DNA of 64,000 nt from Auraticoccus cholistanensis. Its GTDB lineage: Bacteria > Actinomycetota > Actinomycetes > Propionibacteriales > Propionibacteriaceae. Position 1 is the first letter of the stretch. Each line of letters begins with the position of its first letter. Both the position numbers and the translations under genes were made by a program. This document shows positions 1 through 8,248 of this stretch, piece by piece. The DNA is taken from NCBI RefSeq assembly GCF_009742705.1, contig NZ_WPCU01000010.1:739531-803530 (forward strand), read 5' to 3'. A model generated the notes under the pieces. The model was not told the origin of the DNA. It saw only the letters and a program-made list of their open reading frames with translations, and made no database searches.

Positions 1-56
1 ACCAGGCGAGCGCTCCGGCGCCCGCCTGAACGGGCCCTGAGGCGTCGTGCCCGGAG

Positions 57-1688
57 TCAGCCGGCCGCCTGCTCCAGCGCCCGGCGGGCCCCGGCGTGAC
101 GGTCCAGCTCCTGGCCCAGCGGCTCCAGCACGTCCTGCTGGGCCACCTGCTCGACCGCCCGCTCCAGGGCGCGGCGGGCCCGCGCGGCGGCCCGTCCGGC
201 GCCGAGCACCACCCCGACCCGGCTCGCCCCGGCCACCAGCAGCCCGGCCAGCACACCGCCGCCGAGCAGCACCGTCGGGGCCGGCAGCCGCCACCAGCGG
301 ACGTCCGGCAGCGGCGGCAGCTGCAGGTAGAGCAGCAGCAGGTCCAGCCCGAGCCAGAGCACGCCGGCCAGCGCGGCGGCGAGCAGCAGCCACTGCAGCA
401 CGCGGACGACCGACCACCACCGGCGCCGGCGCTCCATCTGCAGGTCGGTGGTGGACACGGCGCGGTCCAGGTGGTCGGGCAGGTCGGCACGACGTTCCAG
501 GCTGGCGGCCCGCACCCGGTCCGACCAGCCCGGCGGCATCCCCGCCGAGGCCGCCTCGGCCACCTGTCGCAGGGCGCCGTCGACGCGGGCCCGTCCGGCG
601 CCGGCGACGGGCGCCAGCGAGGTGCGGCCGACCCGGGCCGGCTCGACCTCGGCGGTGCCGCCCCGGCCCGCGGCGAGGGACCGGTCCAGGTGCAGCCGAC
701 GCAGCGGGTCCGGGCGGAAGCGGCCCAGCCAGGAGAGCACCGGCCACCCGGTGGCCAGGGCCCCGCGCTGCCGCCAGGCCCGGTCCACCGCCGAGGCGAC
801 CTCGGGCACGCCGGCGGCGGCCGACAGCGCCGTCACCAGCCGCTGCCGGTCGGCCGGGCCGACCCCGGAGCCGCCCGGACCGGTCTCGGCGAGCAGCGCC
901 TGCGCGGCGGCGCGGACGTCCACCGCCAGCCGCTGCGCGGCGGTCGTCTTGTCCCTCACCCGCTCGGCCAGCAGCTTCTGCAGGTGCGGCAGGCCCAGCC
1001 CGGTGACGGCAGAGACGGCCAGCACCGGGACGTCGCCGAGCCCCTCGGAGGCCAGCAGCCGCTCGAGGTCGCGGACGCAGGCGTCGGCCTCCGCGCGGGG
1101 CAGCCGGTCGATCTGGTTGAGCACCACCACGGTGACCCCGGAGTGCTCGGCCATGGGCTGCAGGTACTGCTCGTGCAGCACCGCGTCGGCGTACTTCTGC
1201 GGGTCCACCACCCACACCAGCAGGTCGACCAGCTGCACCAGCCGGTCGACCTCCAGCCGGTGGGCCACCTCGGTGGAGTCGTGGTCGGGCAGGTCGAGCA
1301 GCACCAGGTTCTGCCGGCTGGGCTCGGCCGCCAGGGTGTAGCGGCGGCGGACCTGCAGGAAGTCCAGCAGGTCGTCGGGGGCGTCTCCCCAGCTGAGCGC
1401 CATCGCCTCGGAGGTGGTGGGGCGACGGACGCCCGGGGTGGCGAGCTCGCGGCCGGCCAGCGCGTTGAACAGGCTCGACTTGCCCGAACCGGTGGAGCCG
1501 GCCAGGGCCACCACGGTCCAGTCACCCGAGACGGCGAGCCGGCGCTCGGCCTTCTCGACCACCGACCGGGCCCGTCCCACCACCTCGGACCTGACGCGCC
1601 CCTCGCTGAGCTCGGCACCCTCGGCCAGCTGGCTGAGCCGGCCGGCCAGCCCCTTGGCGGTGCGGGCCCCGGTTCCGGCGCGCGCCAT
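57..1688 (-). CDS. Dynamin-like/YfjP-family GTPase with membrane segments
   Basis: A 543-aa GTPase. The G1 P-loop GSTGSGKS lies at residues 64-71, the G3-like DLPDHDS begins at Asp132, and the G4-like NQID is at 191-194. Two long hydrophobic stretches near the C terminus (roughly residues 430-520) suggest membrane anchoring, with a basic, alanine-rich tail after them. Its ATG shares one base with the stop codon of the upstream GTPase gene (TGATG), so the two are probably translationally coupled. Actinobacteria such as Streptomyces carry paired dynamin-like proteins (DynA/DynB) that act at division septa; equating this pair with them is inference. The nucleotide-binding fold is certain; the cellular role is not. 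Confidence 0.85.
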   Translation of the reverse strand: MARAGTGARTAKGLAGRLSQLAEGAELSEGRVRSEVVGRARSVVEKAERRLAVSGDWTVVALAGSTGSGKSSLFNALAGRELATPGVRRPTTSEAMALSWGDAPDDLLDFLQVRRRYTLAAEPSRQNLVLLDLPDHDSTEVAHRLEVDRLVQLVDLLVWVVDPQKYADAVLHEQYLQPMAEHSGVTVVVLNQIDRLPRAEADACVRDLERLLASEGLGDVPVLAVSAVTGLGLPHLQKLLAERVRDKTTAAQRLAVDVRAAAQALLAETGPGGSGVGPADRQRLVTALSAAAGVPEVASAVDRAWRQRGALATGWPVLSWLGRFRPDPLRRLHLDRSLAAGRGGTAEVEPARVGRTSLAPVAGAGRARVDGALRQVAEAASAGMPPGWSDRVRAASLERRADLPDHLDRAVSTTDLQMERRRRWWSVVRVLQWLLLAAALAGVLWLGLDLLLLYLQLPPLPDVRWWRLPAPTVLLGGGVLAGLLVAGASRVGVVLGAGRAAARARRALERAVEQVAQQDVLEPLGQELDRHAGARRALEQAAG

Positions 1689-3517
1689 CACGACCGCCCC
1701 TCGGCGGCCTCGCCGGCCTCGCCCGCCGGCTGCGCCGGTGCGGCCTCCAGCGCCTCCCGGTCCCGCGGTGCGGGGGGCACGACGAGCGCGCTGCGCGGGG
1801 CGGACTCCAGGCCCCGCCGCTCCAGCACGTCGGGAGCCTGCGCGTGGACGGCCTCGACCGCGGCCCGGATCCGCTGGGCCTGCTCGGGCTCGACCTGCTG
1901 CTCGGCCAGCACCCGGTGGTAGCGGGACAGCTCGGCCGACATCACCACCTCGACCCGGTCGTCCAGCAGCGTCTTGGCCTGCCGGGAGAGCCGCCGGATG
2001 GCGTCGTCGCCGAAGACCCCCTCCAGCACCCGCTGCGCGAGCAGCGCCGTGCCGCCGGCCACCCCCAGCTCCGCACCCACCAGACCGCCGGTCTGGGAGA
2101 AGACCACGATCATCAGCGCCACCCCCACGCCGTTGACGCCGAAGGCCAGGAACCGGGCCCGGGACCGCTTGTGCATGCCCTCGTCGGCCACCAGCTCCAG
2201 CACGTCGCCCTGCCAGTCGCGGATGGCGCGCGCCACCGCGGCCGGGAAGTCCGGGGACGGGTGGCGCAGGTCGGCGCCGGAGCGCTCCAGCAGCACCCGG
2301 CCCACGCTGTGCGCCCGCCAGGACGCCTCGGCGCGCTCCGCGGCCGCCTCGCCCTCCTCCCGCAGCAGCGCCTCCAGCCCGGACTCGACGGCCACCTTGA
2401 CGGTGTCGGCGGCCTGCGGGCGGCCGGTCAGCGCGGCGGTCACCTTGTCCCGCAACCAGCCGATCCGGCGGTCCATCGCCCGGAAGAACTCCCCGGTGCC
2501 CACGAAGTCCTGCCAGCGGGCCAGCACCTCCCCGCGCAGCAGCGTGCCGTCGGCGGACTGCACCGACACCGACCGCACCGCCTCCGACCAGGCGTGGTCG
2601 GCCTCGGCCCGCAGCTGCAGCACGGTGTCCACCTGCTCCTCGACCGCCCCGGCCACCGCCGGCGCCGAGGCCACCAGCTCCCCGATCGCCCCGGCCAGCG
2701 TCTGCCGCACCACCGCGGCCCGCCGCTGCCCGTCGGCGGCCAGCTCGGCCAGCCAGCGCCGCACCGGCGACACGGCGGAGTCCGGCAGCAGCCCGTCGGC
2801 GTCGGTGGTCGTCTCGGGCACGGCGAACAGCGGGGAGCCGCCCAGCCCGCGCTGGCTCATCAGCTGCCCGAGGTGGGCGGGGACGTGACGCATGGCGGCC
2901 GGCGGCACCCGTCCCAGCACCACGGCCACCGCGGCGCCACGCCGGGCGGCGGAGTGCAGGAAGTCCCACGGGACGGCGTCGGCGTAGCGGGCGGCGGAGG
3001 TCGCGAACAGCCACAGGTCCGCCGCGGCCAGCAGCTGGGCGGCCAGCAGCCGGTTCGCCTCCACCACGGAGTCGATGTCGGGGGCGTCCAGCAGCGCCAG
3101 CCCACGGGGCAGCGACGGCTCGGCGACCAGCCGCAGGCTGCTCGGACCGCTGCTGGTCCCGGTGGTGCGGGCCAGCCCGGGCAGGATCCGGTCGGAGGTG
3201 AACCAGCCGGCGTCCTCGGGGTGGTGCACCAGGACCGGCGCCCGGGTGGTGGGGCGGATGACGCCGGGGGCGCTGACCACCCGCCCGACGAGGGAGTTGA
3301 CCAGGGTCGACTTGCCGGCGCCGGTGGATCCGCCGACCACCGCCAGCAGCGGCGCGTCCAGGGCGGCCAGCCGGGGCAGCACGTAGTCGTCCAGCTGCGT
3401 GGCCAGCTCGCGGGCGGTGCGGCGGTGCCCCTCCGCGCCGGGCAGCGGCAGCGGCAGCCGCACGGGGGCCAGGGCGTCCCGCAGCTGCACCAGCGCGGCC
3501 GGCAGGGTGCCCGTCAT
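1688..3517 (-). CDS. Dynamin-like GTPase, first of a coupled pair
   Basis: A 609-aa protein with a clear P-loop GGSTGAGKS at residues 62-70 and a G3-like DAPDIDS at about 144-150. The region where the N/TKxD guanine-specificity motif should fall reads VVLGRVPP, so a canonical G4 is absent. Large GTPases of the dynamin kind can tolerate this. A hydrophobic stretch (FGVNGVGVALMIVVFSQTGG) lies in the C-terminal half. The ATG at 3517 is preceded by GAGGAG at good spacing, which rules out the longer upstream extension. It overlaps the next GTPase gene by one base, and the two products may form a heterocomplex on membrane. Confidence 0.85.
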   Translation of the reverse strand: MTGTLPAALVQLRDALAPVRLPLPLPGAEGHRRTARELATQLDDYVLPRLAALDAPLLAVVGGSTGAGKSTLVNSLVGRVVSAPGVIRPTTRAPVLVHHPEDAGWFTSDRILPGLARTTGTSSGPSSLRLVAEPSLPRGLALLDAPDIDSVVEANRLLAAQLLAAADLWLFATSAARYADAVPWDFLHSAARRGAAVAVVLGRVPPAAMRHVPAHLGQLMSQRGLGGSPLFAVPETTTDADGLLPDSAVSPVRRWLAELAADGQRRAAVVRQTLAGAIGELVASAPAVAGAVEEQVDTVLQLRAEADHAWSEAVRSVSVQSADGTLLRGEVLARWQDFVGTGEFFRAMDRRIGWLRDKVTAALTGRPQAADTVKVAVESGLEALLREEGEAAAERAEASWRAHSVGRVLLERSGADLRHPSPDFPAAVARAIRDWQGDVLELVADEGMHKRSRARFLAFGVNGVGVALMIVVFSQTGGLVGAELGVAGGTALLAQRVLEGVFGDDAIRRLSRQAKTLLDDRVEVVMSAELSRYHRVLAEQQVEPEQAQRIRAAVEAVHAQAPDVLERRGLESAPRSALVVPPAPRDREALEAAPAQPAGEAGEAAEGRS

Positions 3518-3584
3518 CACGTCTCCTCGCTCCCGCGCCGGCGTACCCCGGTGCGTGACGACGATCCTGCCAGGGGCGTCCCGC

Positions 3585-5021
3585 TCAGCTGCGGGGCGGG
3601 GCCCAGCTCGGGTCCACCTCCGAGTACTGGGTCGCGGTCTGCCCCAGCGGCTGCGAGCCGCGGCCGGCCGGCACCGCGGGCCAGCTGCCGCCCAGCCCGG
3701 CCGGGCCGGGGTAGGCCGGCGGTGCCCACTGCTCCACGGCACGGCGACGACGCAGGCTCGGGTAGGGGGCGCGTCCCTGCGGCAGCACGACGGCCAGCGG
3801 GCGCCGCTCGGCGACCGTGCGCAGCAGCTCGTTCTCGCGGCGGGTGCCCACCGCGTCGACCAGCCCGCGGGTCAGGCTGTCGCGCAGGTAGGCGAGCTCG
3901 GTGAGCGCCACCTGGTACACCATCGTGGACCACAGGGTGCGAGGCCCGCGCCACAGCGCGTGCCACAGGGCACGGGCCCGGGTCCGTAGCCGGCTCGCGG
4001 CCAGGGCGTCGTCGGGCTCCAGCCAGCCGGCGCGGACGTAGTCCTCCAGCCGGGCCCGGACGCTGCGGCCCTCGCGCAGCAGCTGGCGGATGATGAACCC
4101 GATCGCGGTGCCGACCAGCAGCAGCGCCACCCCCCACAGCAGCAGCAGCGGGGTGCCCTGGACCAGGGTGGAGGAGGCGTTGAACATCATGTGCAGCAGC
4201 GCGGCGGCCAGGAACCCGACCAGCGGCGCCAGCACGCGGAACAGCTTGGACTTGGCGCGCAGCGCCACCGCCAGGCCGACGCCGGCGCACATGGTGAACA
4301 GCGGGTGGGCGAAGGGGGTCATCACGCCCCGGAGCAGGAAGATCTGCTGCAGGACCTCGTCGGGGTCCGCCTGGCCGAAGGTCTGCGCGGCGTACCGGTA
4401 GGCGCGGCCGTAGTAGAGGATGTTCTCGGTGAAGGCGAAGCCGGCCCCCGACAGGCCGGCCAGCACGATGCCGGAGAGCCGGTTCACCCAGCCGTAGCGC
4501 ATCAGGATCGCGATGAAGAACAGGATCGTGGCCTTCGTCGACTCCTCGACGAACGGCGCCACGAAGACCGCGGCCCGGGCCCCCGACGCGGGGTCGCCGT
4601 CGCCCTGGATGGCGAGGTGGCCGGCGGCCCAGGTGTTGACCTGGGCGGAGATGAACGTGCTGACGAACCCGCCCCAGCACAGCGCGGCCAGCCACAGCGC
4701 CACCCGGGTCCACAGGTGCACCGGACGCCACCGGTCGGCCCAGAAGTACAGCAGCGAGATCGGCACCAGGCTGTAGGCCGCGTAGAGCGACACCTTCGGG
4801 ATGGCGTCGGTGCCCAGCCCGATCAGCGTGCCGCCCGGCACCTCCTGGTCCGGCACGACCTGGAACCACAGCGCCACGGCGCACAGCAGCGAGAGGATCA
4901 GCATGGCCACGGTCAGCCACACCATCGGGTTGGTGAGCACGCGCCTCGCCGGGTCGCCGGTGCGGACGACGGGGATCCCCGAGCGGCGACGCTCACGACG
5001 TTCCTGGGCCTCCACCGACAT
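3585..5021 (-). CDS. PrsW-family intramembrane metalloprotease
   Basis: A 478-aa polytopic membrane protein. PrsW motifs appear in order: EE at residues 159-160 (FVEEST), FTEN with Glu199, FAHP with His239, and HMMFNAS with His277 and Asn281. These supply the acidic and histidine residues expected of the glutamic/metallo-protease fold. The family cleaves membrane-bound anti-sigma factors or other membrane substrates; the substrate here is unknown. A soluble Pro/Gly-rich C-terminal tail of about 150 residues follows the last helices. I chose ATG 5021 because a TACGCT hexamer ends 7 nt upstream and there is no Shine-Dalgarno sequence, as in leaderless genes. It lies upstream of the GTPase pair on the same strand. 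Confidence 0.88.
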   Translation of the reverse strand: MSVEAQERRERRRSGIPVVRTGDPARRVLTNPMVWLTVAMLILSLLCAVALWFQVVPDQEVPGGTLIGLGTDAIPKVSLYAAYSLVPISLLYFWADRWRPVHLWTRVALWLAALCWGGFVSTFISAQVNTWAAGHLAIQGDGDPASGARAAVFVAPFVEESTKATILFFIAILMRYGWVNRLSGIVLAGLSGAGFAFTENILYYGRAYRYAAQTFGQADPDEVLQQIFLLRGVMTPFAHPLFTMCAGVGLAVALRAKSKLFRVLAPLVGFLAAALLHMMFNASSTLVQGTPLLLLWGVALLLVGTAIGFIIRQLLREGRSVRARLEDYVRAGWLEPDDALAASRLRTRARALWHALWRGPRTLWSTMVYQVALTELAYLRDSLTRGLVDAVGTRRENELLRTVAERRPLAVVLPQGRAPYPSLRRRRAVEQWAPPAYPGPAGLGGSWPAVPAGRGSQPLGQTATQYSEVDPSWAPPRS

Positions 5022-5028
5022 GTGCGCC

Positions 5029-5034
5029 AGCGTA
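5029..5034 (-). promoter_or_regulatory. -10 hexamer, leaderless promoter of the prsW-like gene
   Basis: TACGCT with a 7-nt gap to ATG 5021 and no Shine-Dalgarno sequence between. Confidence 0.5.
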
Positions 5035-5173
5035 CAAGCAGCCGGAGGCGGGCCCGGGGGACGCCGGGGCGGCGGGAAGCAGGGGGCGCCCCACTCCCTC
5101 GGGGGATAGGAGTGGAGCGCCCGCGGCACAAGGTAGCGGTTGAGGAGAGGCGGGTCTAACCGGGTCGCGGGGA

Positions 5174-5211
5174 GGGTCCTGCCCCCCATCCCCCGATCGG
5201 GGGCAGGACCC
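5174..5211. terminator. Strong hairpin without U-tract, downstream of tRNA-Arg
   Basis: A perfect 13-bp stem (GGGTCCTGCCCCC against GGGGGCAGGACCC) around a short C-rich loop. It sits in the 320-bp gap between the PrsW gene and tRNA-Arg, downstream of the leftward tRNA. It probably ends tRNA transcription. No T-run follows on either strand. Confidence 0.55.
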
Positions 5212-5255
5212 ACGCAGCGTCACCCCGAAGCGGCAACGGCCGACTCGACACGTTA

Positions 5256-5277
5256 CATAACGATGACATAACGGTGA
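5256..5277. repeat. Tandem 11-bp direct repeat, possible operator
   Basis: CATAACGATGA is followed immediately by CATAACGGTGA (10 of 11 identical). An 11-bp phase is shared by actinobacterial PHO boxes and GlnR boxes. The reverse strand reads TTCACCGTTA and GTCATCGTTA, resembling PHO-box units, while the plus strand reads GTTAC-n6-ATGAC, resembling a GlnR site. It lies in an otherwise empty gap about 240 bp upstream of the PrsW gene. The assignment is open. Confidence 0.4.
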
Positions 5278-5341
5278 AGGGGGGCTCGCGGTTCTGCCGG
5301 AGATCCGGGCAGAACACGTCGGGATCCGGAACCGATGCGGC

Positions 5342-5418
5342 TGGCGCCCCCGGCAGGATTCGAACCTGCGACCAAGAGATTAGAAGGCTCCTGCTCTGAT
5401 CCACTGAGCTACGAGGGC
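5342..5418 (-). tRNA. tRNA-Arg (anticodon TCT)
   Basis: The reverse strand folds as a complete tRNA with CCA encoded. The acceptor arm pairs GCCCTCG with CGGGGGC, the D-arm is GCTC/GAGC, the anticodon loop is CTTCTAA with anticodon TCT, and the T-arm is GCAGG TTCGAAT CCTGC. It decodes AGA, a rare codon at this GC content. Confidence 0.95.
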
Positions 5419-5451
5419 TCGGCCCGGGCGGTCGGCCGCCCGGCCCGGGGG

Positions 5452-5760
5452 TCAGGATACGGGAACGCCCTCCACCACCAGGTAGCTGCGCTCGAAGGCC
5501 TCGGCGGCCAGCTCGCGGGGACGGGCGTAGGCCGCGGAGTCGTAGTAGTCGCGGGCGGCCTGCACGGTGTCGAACTCGATGACCACCCAGGCCGCACCCT
5601 CCGGGTCGGGGTCGCCCTCCTTCACCTCCGCGACCGCGCCGCGGACGAGGAAGCGGCCTCCCGCCTCGGCCAGCGCGGCGGCGGACAGCTGGAGGTACTC
5701 CGCCGCCAGCTCGGGGTCGACCACCTTGCGGCGGACCAGCACGTATCCCTTGGGTTCCAT
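5452..5760 (-). CDS. DUF1330 domain-containing protein
   Basis: A 102-aa single-domain protein that matches DUF1330 along its length: N-terminal KGYVLVRRKVVDPE, central GRFLVRGA, then EFDTVQAARDYYDSAAYARPR. The family adopts a dimeric ferredoxin-like fold and its biochemical role is not established. ATG 5760 puts the conserved KGYV near the N terminus; an in-frame GTG at 5769 is possible. It is followed at once by tRNA-Arg on the same strand, and the tRNA promoter probably lies within or just beyond its 3' end. Confidence 0.85.
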   Translation of the reverse strand: MEPKGYVLVRRKVVDPELAAEYLQLSAAALAEAGGRFLVRGAVAEVKEGDPDPEGAAWVVIEFDTVQAARDYYDSAAYARPRELAAEAFERSYLVVEGVPVS

Positions 5761-5785
5761 GGCCCGCACTCTGGCACAGCTGGGC

Positions 5786-6019
5786 TCAGCCGACGCGGGC
5801 CGCCCGGCGCTGCGGACCGACCCCGGTCAGCTCGACCAGGTCCCCGGCCACCAGCTGGCGGCCGCGACGGGTCTCGATCTCGCCGTTGACCAGCACGAAC
5901 CCCTCGGCGACCACGGCCTTGGCCTCGGAGCCGGAGTCGATGAGGTCGGCGAGCTTGAGGAACTGCCCGAGCCTGATGCCCTCCCCCGCGACCGGCACGA
6001 CCGGCGGTTCAGCCGTCAC
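5786..6019 (-). CDS. S4 RNA-binding domain protein
   Basis: A 77-aa protein made almost wholly of an S4 domain: IRLGQFLKLADLIDSGSEAK, then FVLVNGE and GDLVEL, the usual alpha-L RNA-binding surface. Stand-alone S4 proteins of this size (YbcJ/RqcP type) bind rRNA or tRNA on the ribosome. The GTG start at 6019 has GGGGG about 8 nt upstream and overlaps the end of the ankyrin gene by 11 bp, so the two are probably co-translated. Confidence 0.82.
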   Translation of the reverse strand: MTAEPPVVPVAGEGIRLGQFLKLADLIDSGSEAKAVVAEGFVLVNGEIETRRGRQLVAGDLVELTGVGPQRRAARVG

Positions 6020-6476
6020 GACGCACCCCCTGCAGCAGGTCCTGGTGGCCGGAGACCTCGGCCGCCTCGCGCGCGGTCGGGGTGCCCCGGTCGGGATCGG
6101 CCCCGCGCAGCAGCAGCACGGCCACCACCTCCTGCCGGCCCTGCAGCACCGCCGCGGCCAGCGGAGAGAGCCCGCGGTCGTCCAGGCGGTCCACGTCGGC
6201 ACCGCGCTCGGCCAGGGCCACCACGGTGTCGGCGTGCCCGGCGGCGCCGGCGAGCAGCAGCAGGCTGCTGCCGTCGCCGTCGGTGAGGTCGACCGGCACA
6301 CCGGCGTCGACGTAGGCGGCCAGCGTCGCGGTGTCGCCGCTCCGGGCCATGTCCAGGCAGCGGGAGGCCAGCCGGACCAGCTCCTCCATCTCCGCCTCGC
6401 TGCGGACGCCCTCGCCCTGCGGCCCGTCCGCCGTCGCACCGGCCGCCGCGTCCCCGTCCTCTGCGTTGGAGCTCAT
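6009..6476 (-). CDS. Ankyrin repeat protein
   Basis: A 155-aa soluble protein with about three ankyrin repeats in its C-terminal two thirds; examples are GDTATLAAYVDAGVPVDL, GHADTVVALAERGADVD and GRQEVVAVLLLRGADPD. The N-terminal ~40 residues are acidic and of low complexity. Ankyrin repeats mediate protein binding and no catalytic residues are seen. ATG 6476 follows GGTGGGG; an upstream in-frame ATG lacks a better site. It shares an operon with the S4 gene. The partner is unknown. Confidence 0.85.
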   Translation of the reverse strand: MSSNAEDGDAAAGATADGPQGEGVRSEAEMEELVRLASRCLDMARSGDTATLAAYVDAGVPVDLTDGDGSSLLLLAGAAGHADTVVALAERGADVDRLDDRGLSPLAAAVLQGRQEVVAVLLLRGADPDRGTPTAREAAEVSGHQDLLQGVRRDG

Positions 6477-6516
6477 CGCCCCACCGTAGGGCGTCGTCCA
6501 CCGCACCGCCCACCCC

Positions 6517-6522
6517 TAGACT
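6517..6522 (+). promoter_or_regulatory. -10 hexamer, leaderless promoter of the ybaK-like gene
   Basis: TAGACT with a 7-nt gap to ATG 6530. Confidence 0.55.
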
Positions 6523-6529
6523 CGCCGCC

Positions 6530-7012
6530 ATGACCGACGTCCTGCCCCGACGCAGCCGCGAGGTCGTGGCGGCGCTGGCCGCCGCCGGGGTGGAGGCCCG
6601 GGTCCGCGTGCTCCCCGAGGCCACCCGGACGGCGGCCGAGGCCGCCCGGGTGCTGGGCTGCGAGGTCGGACAGATCGCGAACTCGCTGGTCTTCGTGGCC
6701 GGGTCCGAGCCGGTGCTGGTGATGACCAGCGGCCGCCACCGGGTGCAGACCGAGGTGCTGGACGGCCTGCTGGGGCTGGCGGAGCCGCTGCGGCGGGCCA
6801 CCCCCGAGGAGGTCCGCCTCGCCACCGGTCAGGTCATCGGCGGGGTCGCCCCGGTCGGCCACCCCCGACCGCTGCCGACGGTCGTCGACCGGGCGCTGTT
6901 CGACTACGAGCTCGTGCACGCCGCCGCCGGCACCCCGCACTCCATCGTCGACCTGACGCCGCAGCAGCTGGCCCGGGTCACCGCCGGACGCGTCGCGGAC
7001 GTGCGCCGGTGA
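6530..7012 (+). CDS. YbaK/EbsC-family aminoacyl-tRNA deacylase
   Basis: A 160-aa protein with the YbaK/ProRS-associated editing fold: EVGQIANSLVFVAGSEPVLVMTSGRHRV, then GQVIGGVAPVGHPRPLPTVVDRALFDYELVHAAAGTPH. The family hydrolyses mischarged tRNAs such as Cys-tRNA-Pro or Ala-tRNA-Pro in the cytoplasm. Which one this member edits cannot be told from sequence. It appears to be transcribed without a leader and is followed after 10 bp by an MFS gene on the same strand. Confidence 0.88.
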   Translation: MTDVLPRRSREVVAALAAAGVEARVRVLPEATRTAAEAARVLGCEVGQIANSLVFVAGSEPVLVMTSGRHRVQTEVLDGLLGLAEPLRRATPEEVRLATGQVIGGVAPVGHPRPLPTVVDRALFDYELVHAAAGTPHSIVDLTPQQLARVTAGRVADVRR

Positions 7013-7022
7013 CCGGGACGTC

Positions 7023-8216
7023 GTGAGCCGCTGGCGTCCGTCGCCGCTCTTCCTGCTGAGCGCCTACGGCCCGACCGTGCTGGCCTCGATGGGCATCGGG
7101 GCGGTCACCCCGCTCGTCGCGCTGACCGCCCGCGACCTCGGGGCCAGCGTGGGGGTGGCGGCCCTGGTGGTCGCCCTGCTGGGGCTGGGACAGCTGTGCG
7201 GCGACCTGCCGGCCGGGTGGCTGGCCGAGCGGCTGGGCGAGAAGCGGGCCCTGGTGCTGGCCTGCGTGCTGGAGGCGGCCGGTCTGCTGACCGCCTGCGT
7301 CGCCCCCTCGGTGCTGCTGCTCGGCGTCGCGGTCTTCGTCTGCGGCATGGCCGGGTCGGTGCTGGCGCTGGCCCGGCAGTCCTACTTCACGGTGGCGGTC
7401 CCCAGCGCCTACCGCGCCCGCGCCCTGTCGACGCTGGGCGGCTGCTTCCGGATCGGCTTCTTCGTCGGGCCGCTGGTGGGTGCCGCGGTGATCTCGGCCT
7501 TCGACCTGCAGGCCGCCTACGTCTTCGCCGCCGCCTCCAGCCTGCTGGCCGCGGTGGTCACCCTGGCCCTGCCCGACCTGCCGCCGACCGGCACGGGCGC
7601 GCCGCCGCCCCGGGTGGGGCTGCGCACCGTGCTGTGGGAGCACCGCCGGGTGCTGACGACGGTGGGGGTGGGCGTGCTGCTCATCATGATGGCCCGCGCC
7701 ACGAGGCAGTCGATCATCCCGCTGTGGGCGGAGTCCCAGGGCGTCTCGCCGGCCACGACCAGCGTCATCTTCGGGCTGTCCAGCGCCATGGACATGCTGA
7801 TGTTCTTCCCCGGCGGCTGGGTGATGGACCGCTACGGCCGGTTCTGGGTCGCGGTCCCGGCGGTGGCTGTGCTGGGCGCCGGCATGGTCGTGCTGCCGCT
7901 GACCGACTCGGCGCTGACCATCGGCGCCGTGGCCCTGGTGATGGGGCTCGGCAACGGCGTCAGCTCGGGGGTGGTGATGACGCTGGGCTCCGACGCCTCC
8001 CCGGCGGTGGGACGGGCCCAGTTCCTGGCGGCGTGGCGGCTGCTGGCCGACACCGGCACCAGCGTGGGTCCGCTGCTGATCACCGCCGTCACCGGGCTCG
8101 CCTCGCTGGCGGCCGGCTCGGTGGTGGTGGGGGTGATCGCCCTGCTCGGTGTCGGCTGGCTGACCCGGTGGTTGCCCGGCAGCCCGCTGGCGGACCGTCG
8201 GGCCCGGGACGCCTGA
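7023..8216 (+). CDS. Major facilitator superfamily transporter
   Basis: A 397-aa integral membrane protein with about 12 hydrophobic segments, the usual MFS size. The loop between helices 2 and 3 carries the family motif A in the form DLPAGWLAERLGEKR. The second half has a matching FPGGWVMDRYGRFW after its own second helix. The substrate is unknown; the overall look is that of a drug/metabolite exporter. It starts with GTG 10 bp after the ybaK-like gene and ends convergent with the XRE gene. Confidence 0.88.
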   Translation: MSRWRPSPLFLLSAYGPTVLASMGIGAVTPLVALTARDLGASVGVAALVVALLGLGQLCGDLPAGWLAERLGEKRALVLACVLEAAGLLTACVAPSVLLLGVAVFVCGMAGSVLALARQSYFTVAVPSAYRARALSTLGGCFRIGFFVGPLVGAAVISAFDLQAAYVFAAASSLLAAVVTLALPDLPPTGTGAPPPRVGLRTVLWEHRRVLTTVGVGVLLIMMARATRQSIIPLWAESQGVSPATTSVIFGLSSAMDMLMFFPGGWVMDRYGRFWVAVPAVAVLGAGMVVLPLTDSALTIGAVALVMGLGNGVSSGVVMTLGSDASPAVGRAQFLAAWRLLADTGTSVGPLLITAVTGLASLAAGSVVVGVIALLGVGWLTRWLPGSPLADRRARDA

Positions 8217-8248
8217 CCGGGGCCGGACCCGGCTGGGCAGGAGGCGGC

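Noticed and set aside
1844..3904. Very long plus-strand open frame (686 aa) opposite the GTPase genes, and similar long frames at many other loci
   Set aside because: High-GC third positions keep antisense frames open. The product is rich in Arg, Gly, Pro and His with no domain, and a well-supported gene lies on the other strand.
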